A stretch of 9,735 bases of DNA from Desulfobacteraceae bacterium. Its GTDB lineage: Bacteria > Desulfobacterota > Desulfobacteria > Desulfobacterales > SG8-13. The notes beneath the pieces are model-generated. The model worked only from the letters and a program-made list of their open reading frames with translations. It was not told the origin of the DNA and did no database searches. The stretch is taken from assembly GCA_029287875.1 (NCBI GenBank), contig JARFQH010000133.1, positions 1 to 9,735 on the forward strand, in the 5' to 3' direction. The stretch's first letter is position 1, and every line of letters begins with the position of its first letter. Of this stretch, positions 1-6,324 are shown in pieces. The translations under genes were made by a program, and so were the position numbers.

Positions 1-12
1 AATGGCGGCCTG

Positions 13-28
13 GTAACCGTTCACAGGG
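13..28 (+). repeat. Extra copy of the palindrome arm (GTAAnCGTTyACAGGG)
   Basis: This 16-base stretch, GTAACCGTTCACAGGG, differs at only two positions from the left arm of the long palindrome that begins at 63 (GTAAGCGTTTACAGGG), and lies 50 bases before it in the same orientation. The right arm at 155-170 is the same word inverted. Three copies in 170 bases suggest either a nested or tandem pair of elements of one repeat family, or a second palindrome whose other half lies left of the window. No gene is visible in bases 1-62. Confidence 0.6.
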
Positions 29-62
29 TTGCAACGTCCGATGCGCTTCAAACCACCTAATT

Positions 63-170
63 GTAAGCGTTTACAGGGTGCCGCAGATGCAAGGCGTCGG
101 GCGCGCAGACGTACTTTTGTACTTCAAGTGCCCGACAACAAAGCAGATGCGGTGCCCTGTGAACGCTTAC
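63..170. repeat. Long imperfect palindrome (about 108 bp), intergenic repeat element
   Basis: The outer arms 63-78 and 155-170 pair over 16 bases with one T-G wobble. Pairing continues through 81-85/148-152 and 88-90/143-145. After a one-base shift it resumes at 96-102/130-136, and it closes with GTAC-TTTT-GTAC at 111-122. The centre of the outer arms and of the loop coincide exactly at 116.5, so this is one long hairpin and not chance dyads. It starts 12 bases past the cytochrome b stop. No T-run follows on the minus strand, so a classical terminator is unlikely. It resembles the MITE- or REP-like palindromic repeats I recall between genes in Desulfobacterota, but that is recollection only. 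It could stabilise or end the 3' end of the cytochrome operon. Confidence 0.8.
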
Positions 171-181
171 GCGGCCTGAGT

Positions 182-850
182 TCAGGTGACCGGTTGGGGT
201 GCCTTCCTTTTCTTTTGTTCCCAGTCCTCGATTTTCGTCCCCTCTTGAACCAGTTCCCAGCCGGAGATCATGGCACGGGTGTGCGCGAACACCGTGTGAC
301 CGGTTGTGATCATGTAGATGTGGACGATGAGAAATGACAGAATCGCAAAAGCCCCGGCCAGGTGTATGGCCGCGACCACCTCGAGAGACAACCAGCCGAG
401 TCCCCAGTCTTTCCATGAGTTGTAACCCCAGTAGAGGAAGCCGGTTACCATCTGCACCGGAAGCAAAGCGGCCGCCAGGGAGAGGTAGACCAACCGTTGC
501 AGGGGGTTGTGCTTGGCGTCCTTGCGCTTTGGCACCGGGTGCGGTTCTCCTCGAAAAATGCCGTAGGTATAATAGCGGATCACCGAGAGCATCTTCCGTG
601 TGGTCGGGACATACTGTTGCCACTCACCGGTCGTGAAGAGCCAGAACACGAAAAACGCGAACAGGATCAGCCAGGTGAGGCCGGAATAGTTGTGGATCTC
701 GGCGGCGGCCTTGAAACCGAAGAGAGTAAACAGGCCATTGAGTTCAAAGCCGGTCACCAACAGCAGAAGAATCAGGGCCGTCTGCATCCAGTGCCAAAAC
801 CGCTCGTAACGGGTGTAAAGATATATGTTGACCATGTTGTTCGATGTCAT
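182..850 (-). CDS. Diheme cytochrome b, thiosulfate reductase/formate dehydrogenase gamma-type membrane subunit
   Basis: A 222-residue integral membrane protein of the cytochrome b561-like group (PhsC, FdnI and hydrogenase cytochrome b), which move electrons between the menaquinone pool and a periplasmic partner. Four hydrophobic helices lie at about residues 20-38, 57-75, 117-141 and 158-183. Histidines H20 (FWHW), H53 (EIHN), H163 (AIHL) and H177 (IVHI) sit where this family binds two b hemes. The polar loop around 100-116 and a charged C-terminus are expected on the cytoplasmic side. The ATG at 850 lies 3 bases after the stop of the octaheme cytochrome gene. An AAGGAG at 865-860, inside that gene, has 9-base spacing, so the two genes are probably translationally coupled and form one complex. 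The direction is inferred to be quinol oxidation feeding the octaheme enzyme, since no other catalytic subunit is present. The exact subfamily is uncertain. Confidence 0.92.
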   Translation of the reverse strand: MTSNNMVNIYLYTRYERFWHWMQTALILLLLVTGFELNGLFTLFGFKAAAEIHNYSGLTWLILFAFFVFWLFTTGEWQQYVPTTRKMLSVIRYYTYGIFRGEPHPVPKRKDAKHNPLQRLVYLSLAAALLPVQMVTGFLYWGYNSWKDWGLGWLSLEVVAAIHLAGAFAILSFLIVHIYMITTGHTVFAHTRAMISGWELVQEGTKIEDWEQKKRKAPQPVT

Positions 851-853
851 CGA

Positions 854-2503
854 TTAGCGCTCCTTTCTGCCCCTGGCAATGTATCTCCCCAGACCGTGGA
901 TAAACACTCCTGCCAGGGAACCGAAAACCACCGCCCACCCAAGGTATTGGATGACCTTGCTGGCATCCCGTCCCGGCATGTAGAAGCCGGTCAAATTGGT
1001 CAGGCGACCGTTTTTGGCATGGCATTCCGAGCACGCCAGGGCCTTGTTTTTGGGTGCCACCATGTGGGTGATCGGAAAAACATAGCTGGTTTCCACAAAA
1101 TCCATCTCGCCGCTGAAGGGCAGACCCGCATAGGCCATCCCGGACGCAGCGGACTTCTTCCAGTCGAAATCCCCCCAGTAGGCTCCGGTACCGGGTTTGC
1201 CGAACAGGTGCGGGATGACCATGGTTTTATTGATCTTGTCGTAGGGTGTTTTGCCGCGATGGACCTTGAAGGGGAATATCCGCGAATTGGCATCGTCCTT
1301 GCCGCCCACCGGCCAGCTGACCGCCACGGTGTTGCTCGGATCGATCGTGTCTTTGGCGGTCAGACCCTTTAGGGAACCGTTGAACCAGAAGTATTCCGGC
1401 GCCACGTTTTTAGCCCACCGGAACTCGCCCTTCTTGCTGTCGTATTTGGGTTTGCCGAATTCGTCTTTTTCCTGGTAAGGTTTCCCGTTTTTTTTCTGGC
1501 CGGCCTTAGACCAGTCCCACCACATCTTGGTGGGGTTCACCCGCGCAAAGGTCGGAATGTGACAGCTCTGACAGGCCACCTTGTCGGTATGATCGTTGGC
1601 CTTGACCCCCGGCTTGTGGGGGGTGCGGGAATGGCACGATTCGCACATGATCTTGGGCGCCAGGTCGTCCTCGATCAGACTCTTGCGTTCCATGGCGGCC
1701 GGCGTCGAGTATATGCGGCCGGCAATGCTGTGAACCTCGGTCGTGTGGCAGCGCACACAGTCGAAATTCTGTCCGTCGACGCCCATGTGGACATCCAGTT
1801 CCTTGTTCGGTTTCATGAGAGACGAATCCAAGTCCCCGTGCTTGACGCCGTCACCGCCGCCGCCGAAAAAGTGGCAGGTACCGCAGTTCTTGCGGGTCGG
1901 CCGACTGACGCTCTGGGCCACCGCGTTCCATTCCGGCGGTTTGTAAGTCTTGCCGTTGCCCTTGAAAACAGTCGGTTGGTCCACCGTGAAGCCGGCCCCC
2001 GTGGGAAACTTTTTGTAAGTCCCGGTTTGCTCGTGACAGACCAGACAGTCCACCGCATGCGGGTTGCTGAAATCAAAATTCTTGTCTTTCCAGCCATAAC
2101 CGGCGTGACAGGATGTGCAGCGCGGCTCGTTGGATTGAAGGTTGATGCAGAAGTTGTTCATGGTCAAGCCGCCCTTGCCGACCTTCATCTTCGAGTCGAC
2201 ATTCGGGTCGAGCCAGCTCCAGTGAATGGTCTTCTGGAATTGTCCGGCGGCAAGTTCGTGGCAGCTGAGACAAGCCTCCGTGACCTCGGGTCCGCTGGTA
2301 AAGGTCTTTTGCAGAACCGGATGCAGCGAGTGATCTGCGGTGATCCAGATTTGGGGTCCTTTGGTCGCCTGTTGGGCCATGGTGCGGCCCGGGGCCTGGT
2401 TTTCGTCCAGCACCTGCGTCTGGGCCAAACACCAGGATGGCAGCACCAGCGCGCCGATAAAAACCGCCGCCGCCCATCTCCAAATACGATTACAACCTTC
2501 CAT
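854..2503 (-). CDS. otr: Membrane-anchored octaheme cytochrome c, tetrathionate reductase (OTR) family
   Basis: A 549-residue exported cytochrome with eight CXXCH motifs starting at residues 78, 129, 153, 207, 249, 287, 311 and 491. The N-terminus is a signal peptide (hydrophobic 10-27, likely cut after CLA). A C-terminal helix at about 517-537 followed by RGRKER would anchor it in the inner membrane. The spacing, with seven hemes by residue 315 and the eighth after a 175-residue gap, plus NEPRCTSCH-AGYGW around heme 2, matches the octaheme tetrathionate reductase family. The Shewanella member reduces tetrathionate, nitrite and hydroxylamine in vitro and has a Lys as distal ligand of its catalytic heme. 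Here TGTYKK (K164/K165), just after heme 3, is the likely counterpart. The ATG at 2503 has GGAGG five bases upstream. It is the first gene of the operon and is transcribed from a sigma-54-type promoter. The adjacent cytochrome b probably replaces a soluble electron donor. The true substrate is unknown. Confidence 0.93.
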   Translation of the reverse strand: MEGCNRIWRWAAAVFIGALVLPSWCLAQTQVLDENQAPGRTMAQQATKGPQIWITADHSLHPVLQKTFTSGPEVTEACLSCHELAAGQFQKTIHWSWLDPNVDSKMKVGKGGLTMNNFCINLQSNEPRCTSCHAGYGWKDKNFDFSNPHAVDCLVCHEQTGTYKKFPTGAGFTVDQPTVFKGNGKTYKPPEWNAVAQSVSRPTRKNCGTCHFFGGGGDGVKHGDLDSSLMKPNKELDVHMGVDGQNFDCVRCHTTEVHSIAGRIYSTPAAMERKSLIEDDLAPKIMCESCHSRTPHKPGVKANDHTDKVACQSCHIPTFARVNPTKMWWDWSKAGQKKNGKPYQEKDEFGKPKYDSKKGEFRWAKNVAPEYFWFNGSLKGLTAKDTIDPSNTVAVSWPVGGKDDANSRIFPFKVHRGKTPYDKINKTMVIPHLFGKPGTGAYWGDFDWKKSAASGMAYAGLPFSGEMDFVETSYVFPITHMVAPKNKALACSECHAKNGRLTNLTGFYMPGRDASKVIQYLGWAVVFGSLAGVFIHGLGRYIARGRKER

Positions 2504-2633
2504 TGGGTCCTCCGATTGACATTGACATTTCCTTTGCGGGTGTATGGGCCCATCAAACCATCGGGTATAGTAAAACCTCTGGGTCGTGTGCCGATTGAAT
2601 TAACACGGGTACCTTCTGCTGCGTATGTTGATT

Positions 2634-2650
2634 AGCAAGCCTCATGCCAA
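2634..2650 (-). promoter_or_regulatory. Sigma-54 (-24/-12) promoter of the octaheme cytochrome operon
   Basis: Read on the minus strand the sequence is TTGGCATGAGGCTTGCT. Against the sigma-54 consensus YTGGCACGNNNNTTGCW there is a single mismatch (T for C at the sixth base of TGGCAC). The invariant GG (2648-2647) and GC (2636-2635) are separated by exactly 10 bases. Transcription should begin near 2623, giving a leader of about 120 bases before the cytochrome ATG at 2503. A sigma-54 activator gene is divergently placed next door, and an IHF-like site and a half-site cluster lie upstream in the usual order. Confidence 0.85.
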
Positions 2651-2684
2651 GCCTGTGACCTTCTTGATTATCTCCAACCTATTG

Positions 2685-2697
2685 AAAAATATTGATA
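2685..2697 (-). promoter_or_regulatory. IHF-like site between promoter and activator sites
   Basis: On the minus strand the bases read TATCAATATTTTT, which fits the IHF consensus WATCAANNNNTTR at all but the last position. It lies next to an eight-A run at 2697-2704 in very AT-rich DNA, some 35-47 bases upstream of the -24 element. This is where IHF normally bends DNA to let an upstream-bound activator touch sigma-54 polymerase. Such sites are degenerate, so the support is mainly positional. Confidence 0.5.
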
Positions 2698-2724
2698 AAA
2701 AAAATTGAAACCGGCTCTTGCCGG
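2697..2724 (-). terminator. Possible intrinsic terminator of leftward transcripts (weak)
   Basis: CCGGC-TCTT-GCCGG (2711-2724) forms a five-pair GC-rich stem with a four-base loop. On the minus strand it is followed by TTTCAA and then a run of eight T (2704-2697). The interruption before the T-run makes it a poor terminator. If active, it would shield the sigma-54 promoter from transcripts entering from the right. It may instead be only part of the bent, AT-rich promoter region. Confidence 0.3.
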
Positions 2725-2730
2725 AGCGAC

Positions 2731-2784
2731 CTGTTAATGCTATGTTAGCTGTTAACAGATTAACAGTTAACACTTAAATTAACA
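2731..2784. promoter_or_regulatory. Cluster of TTAACA/TGTTAA half-sites: candidate activator binding region (UAS)
   Basis: Five copies of TGTTAA or its complement TTAACA occur in 54 bases: 2732-2737, 2750-2755, 2760-2765, 2767-2772 and 2779-2784. Two of them join in the perfect palindrome CTGTTAACAG at 2749-2758. The cluster lies at about -108 to -161 from the predicted start of the sigma-54 promoter, the typical distance for an upstream activating sequence. The divergent PAS/Fis activator is the natural candidate to bind it. That link is inferred from position alone. Confidence 0.55.
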
Positions 2785-2873
2785 ACCAGGTTGAGCGGTT
2801 TCCCGCCCAGGCAGGATTCATGGTTCCGAGTTAAAATGCCATAACTGGTCTCTAACAATCGTATGACGCGTCT

Positions 2874-2910
2874 ATTGGGTCGAATTCCATGTTTCACCCA
2901 ATGGGTGAAA
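2874..2910. promoter_or_regulatory. 19-base perfect dyad TTTCACCCA-A-TGGGTGAAA with an extra half-site
   Basis: Bases 2892-2900 and 2902-2910 are perfect inverted repeats of nine bases around a single A. A further ATTGGGT at 2874-2880 is the inverted partner of ACCCAAT at 2896-2902, so three half-sites overlap. The compact dyad has no loop, so it reads as an operator and not as an RNA hairpin. It sits about 270-290 bases upstream of the predicted sigma-54 transcript start and about 500 bases before the regulator gene. It could be a distal activator site, a site for regulator autocontrol, or a site for another protein. Confidence 0.6.
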
Positions 2911-3408
2911 GCGGCCAATCCAAACAAAGGTGTATAAAGTTCCGGAAATTAGCATTTTATAACCTTTGAACTCTGAACCTGGAACCGATCAGTTAATGGA
3001 TGAATCTAATTTTTAGTACGAAAATAAGGTGGGCGTCTCCGCCCGCATAACCGATTTCGAAAGACGGCTGAAACTCGCCGCCAACGGGTTCTAAGCCCGG
3101 ACCAAGCCCGTCTTCAAATAAGGGGTTCGGGTTTTCCCCAATGTTGTGCCTTTCATGAGGTATCGGCATTGGGTCCGGTCTAAGACCCCGGCGACTCAGA
3201 CAGTCAGCCGCTGTTCTCAACCGCTCATCCGGGCTCCGGCGCATCATTTTCATGCACCGTGGCGGCCCGAAGGGCCATGAGCGTTTAACACGTGACCCAA
3301 CCTGCCCATGCATTTCAAAATAAACCCGCCGTCTGTTACCGCGGTTTTTCGGACACTTGGGACACAGCACCGAAGAAGCACGATTCTTGCAACACAAGGA
3401 ACATGCTC
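2911..3408. other. Intergenic stretch before the regulator gene, no convincing gene
   Basis: No plus-strand promoter with both boxes is convincing here; TATAAA at 2933-2938 and TATAAC at 2958-2963 lack a partner box at the right distance. A small stem GGGCG-TCTC-CGCCC lies at about 3033-3046. A minus-strand open frame (2993-3253 from an internal ATG, 86 residues, Arg/Pro-rich, ending in a short hydrophobic stretch) has no ribosome binding site and no family I recognise. It may be chance or a degenerate repeat. The plus-strand frame of the regulator extends back to a GTG at 3292 without a ribosome binding site, so bases 3292-3408 are treated as leader. Confidence 0.5.
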
Positions 3409-4785
3409 ATGCAAATCGCACGATACTGGGAGACCATTGTCAATACACTCCAGGACGGCTTGATCGTTGTCGACCCCGGCGGCCGCATCCTGTTTTTGAA
3501 TCCAGCTGCTGAAAAACTGACCGGGTATTCGGCCGCAGACCTGGTGGGCAACTCCTGCCGGACCCTGAACTGCACCGGTTGCCGCATCATCGGACGGGGT
3601 GTCGCCGAAAAATGGTGCGCGCTGTATGCCACCGGCGACGTCAAAGCCAAGCGGTGCCTGATCACCAACAAAGACGGTCGCGCCGTCCATGTCGTCAAGA
3701 ACGGTTCGGTACTGCGGAATGAATCTGGTCATATCATCGGGGCGGTCGAAACCTTGACCGACATGTCGGAAATCGTCCGGCAGCAGCAGGAAATCGAATC
3801 CCTCAGGAAATCCTGTCAGCTGAGTGACGGTTTCCACGGACTGGTCGGAGAGTCTCCCGCCATGCAACAGGTTTACGAGCTGATCGACAATGTCGCCCAG
3901 ACGGAAGCGCCGGTGCTGATCCAGGGACAGAGCGGGACCGGCAAGGAACTGGTCGCCCGGGCCATCCACGAAGCCGGGCCCCGCCGTGATAAGCCGTTTA
4001 TCAAGGTCAACTGCGCCGCCCTGAACGAAAATCTGTTGGAAAGCGAACTCTTCGGGCACGTCAAAGGCGCCTACACCGGCGCGGACCGCCATCGCGTGGG
4101 ACGGTTCGAAGCCGCTCACGAGGGGACGATCTTTCTGGACGAAGTCGGCGACATCCCGCCGCCGATTCAGATCAAGCTCTTGCGCGTGCTCGAAGAAAAA
4201 GAGATCGAACGCGTGGGCGACCACCAGCCGATCGGAGTGAACGTGCGAATCGTAACCGCCACGAACCGGGACCTGGAAGCCCTGACCGCTCAGGGAAGTT
4301 TCAGGGAAGACCTCTTTTTTCGCATCAGCGTATTCCCGCTCCAAATCCCGTCGCTTTCCGGGCGTCTCGAGGACATCCCGCTGCTCGTGCAGCACTTTAT
4401 CCGCCACAACGTGTTGAACAGCGGCAAGAATATCGTGGGGGTATCGGCCGCTGCCATGGCAGCGCTCACAAATTATGCCTGGCCCGGGAACGTCCGTGAG
4501 CTGCGCAGTGCCATCGAATATGCATTCGTCCTCTGCAAGGACGCAACGATCGAAAGCGGGCACCTACCGCCTAAAATCCTTCAACCGCATCACCCATCGG
4601 AGCATCGGACTACTCGAGGCAACCGGACGAAGCTGCGGGAACGTGAAGATCTGGTGCGCGTGCTCCGCCAGGCGGCCGGCAACCAGTCCGAGGCGGCCCG
4701 CATACTGGGGGTCAGCCGTGTGACCATCTGGAAGCGGATCAAAAAATACGGCATCAAGACCGTCGAGATTAGAGAAACTTTCTAA
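3409..4785 (+). CDS. Sigma-54-dependent transcriptional activator, PAS - AAA+ - Fis
   Basis: A 458-residue enhancer-binding protein. A PAS sensor domain (about 1-120) is followed by a short coiled linker (120-140), the AAA+ sigma-54 interaction domain (about 142-375) and a C-terminal Fis-type helix-turn-helix (427-446). Visible ATPase motifs are Walker A GQSGTGKE (173-180), the sigma-54 contact loop GAYTGA (220-225, the Tyr variant of GAFTGA), Walker B IFLDEVGD (241-248) and WPGNVREL (358-365). The PAS domain holds five Cys (C50, C55, C58, C70, C83) in the pattern C-x4-C-x2-C-x11-C-x12-C, which suggests a metal or redox site. No receiver domain is present, so it is a one-component sensor. I chose the ATG at 3409 because AAGGA at 3396-3400 gives 8-base spacing; the ATG at 3403 would leave only two bases. 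It diverges from the octaheme cytochrome operon, whose promoter is sigma-54 type, and very likely controls it. The same regulator acting on the haoCA pair is possible but less supported. Confidence 0.95.
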   Translation: MQIARYWETIVNTLQDGLIVVDPGGRILFLNPAAEKLTGYSAADLVGNSCRTLNCTGCRIIGRGVAEKWCALYATGDVKAKRCLITNKDGRAVHVVKNGSVLRNESGHIIGAVETLTDMSEIVRQQQEIESLRKSCQLSDGFHGLVGESPAMQQVYELIDNVAQTEAPVLIQGQSGTGKELVARAIHEAGPRRDKPFIKVNCAALNENLLESELFGHVKGAYTGADRHRVGRFEAAHEGTIFLDEVGDIPPPIQIKLLRVLEEKEIERVGDHQPIGVNVRIVTATNRDLEALTAQGSFREDLFFRISVFPLQIPSLSGRLEDIPLLVQHFIRHNVLNSGKNIVGVSAAAMAALTNYAWPGNVRELRSAIEYAFVLCKDATIESGHLPPKILQPHHPSEHRTTRGNRTKLREREDLVRVLRQAAGNQSEAARILGVSRVTIWKRIKKYGIKTVEIRETF

Positions 4786-5118
4786 AACAGGACCCCAAAC
4801 CGGCCCGCCAAATAATTCCTTGACAGCAGTCGCTACGCCGTGACATTCTTCAAATGGGCGGATGACCGATGTGACGGCGCGAGACTACATTGTTCCATAT
4901 TGGCCTCTGCACTCTTACAACAGCTCCTGTGCCTTCTCCTCCTCCTATTTGATAGGTCCCTTTTCGACTCTTTCCTCCCGTTGCCGGTCGCAAATCGTCG
5001 CAACCATCGAATGGCTTCGATTATTGCCGCCGGGGCGCCCTTGCACCGTTTTCCCTGCTTTTGCCGGATAAACGACCGTCAACCGCTCCCGAAACCAAGC
5101 CACCGAAAGGAGGGAAGC
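4786..5118. other. 333-base gap before the UspA gene; weak promoter only
   Basis: A perfect TTGACA lies at 4820-4825, but the best -10 at 18-base spacing (CATTCT, 4844-4849) is poor, so a sigma-70 promoter here is only a guess. ATGGCTTCGATTATTGCC near 5012 resembles sigma-54 boxes, but the GG-GC distance is 11 and not 10. The open frame from 4840 through this gap lacks a ribosome binding site and any family resemblance upstream of the UspA ATG. No clear terminator follows the regulator gene, so read-through from it into UspA-GAF is possible. Confidence 0.4.
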
Positions 5119-5583
5119 ATGGCCGCACAAAAATTACTACTGCCGTACAATTTTTCGGATTCGGACCGCAAAGCCCTTGACTTTGTCATCAGCACCTTCG
5201 GTCATCGCGACGATATCGAGGTGACCATCTTCCATGCCCATACCCCTCTTCCGTCCATAGATGTCAGCAGTGAGAACGTCACCGGAAGACTGAGCCAGAA
5301 TATTAATTATCTGAGCCAAAAAGTGTCCGAAGTGGAAACATCGCTGCAGGAAGTCAGAGTGGAACTCGTCCGGCACGGATTTTCAAATGACAGGGTTAAA
5401 TTGAAGTTCAAACCCCGCAAGAAAGAAATCGCCGCAGAAATTATCGACTTTCACGCCAGCGAAAAGTTCAACCTGCTGGTCTTGAACCGAAAAGCCGGAA
5501 GGATCGGACGCTTTTTTACGGGCAGCGTTCACGCCAAAGTGGCGGCAGCCCTGCGGAATGCAACCGTTTGCATCGTCTGCTGA
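5119..5583 (+). CDS. Universal stress protein (UspA family), probably non-ATP-binding
   Basis: A 154-residue cytoplasmic protein with one Usp domain, the usual single-domain length. The N-terminal strand and motif (KLLLPYNFSDSDRKAL, residues 5-20) and the C-terminal GSVHAKVAAALRNATVCIV (135-153) are typical. Two nucleotide-binding features look altered. The Asp of the usual (V/T)DFS motif is Asn11, and the normal G-2X-G-9X-G(S/T) signature is reduced to AGRIGRFFTGS (126-136). By family knowledge this favours a regulatory, non-ATP-binding UspA-type member. The middle segment (55-85) has heptad-like leucines and valines that could form a helix. The ATG at 5119 has a strong AAAGGAGGG at 5106-5114. 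The GAF-domain gene follows after 63 bases without a clear terminator, so the two are probably one operon. No specific partner or signal can be named. Confidence 0.92.
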   Translation: MAAQKLLLPYNFSDSDRKALDFVISTFGHRDDIEVTIFHAHTPLPSIDVSSENVTGRLSQNINYLSQKVSEVETSLQEVRVELVRHGFSNDRVKLKFKPRKKEIAAEIIDFHASEKFNLLVLNRKAGRIGRFFTGSVHAKVAAALRNATVCIVC

Positions 5584-5646
5584 AAACCGTCATCCGGGAA
5601 TCCGGTATCATACTTTTTGGGCTCGTTTAAGCGAAGGAGGCATCTC

Positions 5647-6204
5647 ATGGGTATTGAAGAAAAAATCGATATCGATGTGTTCAAAGTGGTCACCCGTGCG
5701 ATCGCGGAGGCCGAAAACCTGGAATTGATGACCGGCCACCTTTCTCAGCTTCTGGTCGCCGCACTGGGGATCAAAGGGTGCAGCATTTTTGCGTTGAACC
5801 ATGAATCCGAAGAGCTGGAAATCCTGGGCAGCTTTGGACTCAGCGTCGGGTATGTCAACAAAGGACCGGTGCTTTCGGCCAAGAGCATCGCCCGCACCGT
5901 CAAAGGCGATCCGATCGTCGTGGCCGACACTTCCAACTCCGATCTCTTGCAGTACCCGCAGGAAGCGATAGTCGAGGGCGTCCGCGCCGTTGTCTCGCTT
6001 CCCATCACCCTGCATAGCCGCGTGATCGGCGCGTTAAGGCTGTATCATTACGATGTCTGGGAGGTTTCAGAACGCGACCTGGATTCGTTGATGCTGCTCT
6101 CCGAAATCATCGGCTTGGCCTTGATGTACACCCGCCTGCGGCATGCATTGCTGTCGGTAAAAGAAACGACCAACGAAATTCACACGGTCTGGTTGGAACC
6201 GTAG
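5647..6204 (+). CDS. Stand-alone GAF-domain protein
   Basis: A 185-residue cytoplasmic protein made almost entirely of one GAF domain (about 10-165). It shows the typical core: a first helix, GCSIFALN (44-51), EELEILGSFGLS (55-66), a SIARTV segment (80-85), then VVSLPI (115-120) and IGALRLYHY (127-135), followed by a long C-terminal helix. No kinase, GGDEF or DNA-binding domain is attached, so it would act through protein contact or by binding a small ligand. I recall similar stand-alone GAF proteins in Desulfobacterota, but their role is unknown to me. The ATG at 5647 is chosen because GAAGGAGG (5633-5640) lies six bases before it; an in-frame upstream start at 5617 has none. It is the last gene of the UspA-GAF unit and ends about 50 bases before a strong two-way terminator. 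Confidence 0.92.
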   Translation: MGIEEKIDIDVFKVVTRAIAEAENLELMTGHLSQLLVAALGIKGCSIFALNHESEELEILGSFGLSVGYVNKGPVLSAKSIARTVKGDPIVVADTSNSDLLQYPQEAIVEGVRAVVSLPITLHSRVIGALRLYHYDVWEVSERDLDSLMLLSEIIGLALMYTRLRHALLSVKETTNEIHTVWLEP

Positions 6205-6257
6205 CCCGATAATGTCATGAAATCGTTTCAGGACTTGGAGCACGCAAAGCATCCAAG

Positions 6258-6297
6258 TAAAAATCCCGCTGCGTGCCGGCACGCAGCGGTATTTTTA
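6258..6297. terminator. Bidirectional intrinsic terminator between convergent genes
   Basis: A perfect 24-base palindrome CCGCTGCGTGCC/GGCACGCAGCGG (6266-6289) is flanked by TAAAAAT (6258-6264) and ATTTTTA (6291-6297). These also pair, leaving a single C/T mismatch (6265/6290) in the whole 40 bases. In either direction the GC-rich stem is followed by a T-run, so it can end the UspA-GAF transcript on the plus strand and the haoCA transcript on the minus strand. Confidence 0.93.
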
Positions 6298-6324
6298 CGG
6301 TTTGCCGAAATGAGGAGATAGGGA

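Noticed and set aside
63..170. Palindrome considered as an integron attC site
   Set aside because: The ends read GTAAGCG/CGCTTAC, not the GTTRRRY/RYYYAAC core, and no cassette structure or integrase is visible.
2993..3397. Minus-strand open frame of up to 134 codons in the divergent control region
   Set aside because: No ribosome binding site at any start, composition rich in Arg and Pro, no recognised family, and it overlaps the likely regulator leader. Left as a possible chance frame or repeat remnant.
3250..4563. Long minus-strand open frame of 437 codons opposite the regulator gene
   Set aside because: It is the antisense shadow of the clear PAS-AAA+-Fis gene. High GC at third codon positions keeps the reverse frame open, and the protein shows no family motifs.
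5012..5029. Sigma-54-like sequence ahead of the UspA gene
   Set aside because: The GG and GC elements are 11 and not 10 bases apart, and the -24 box is incomplete.
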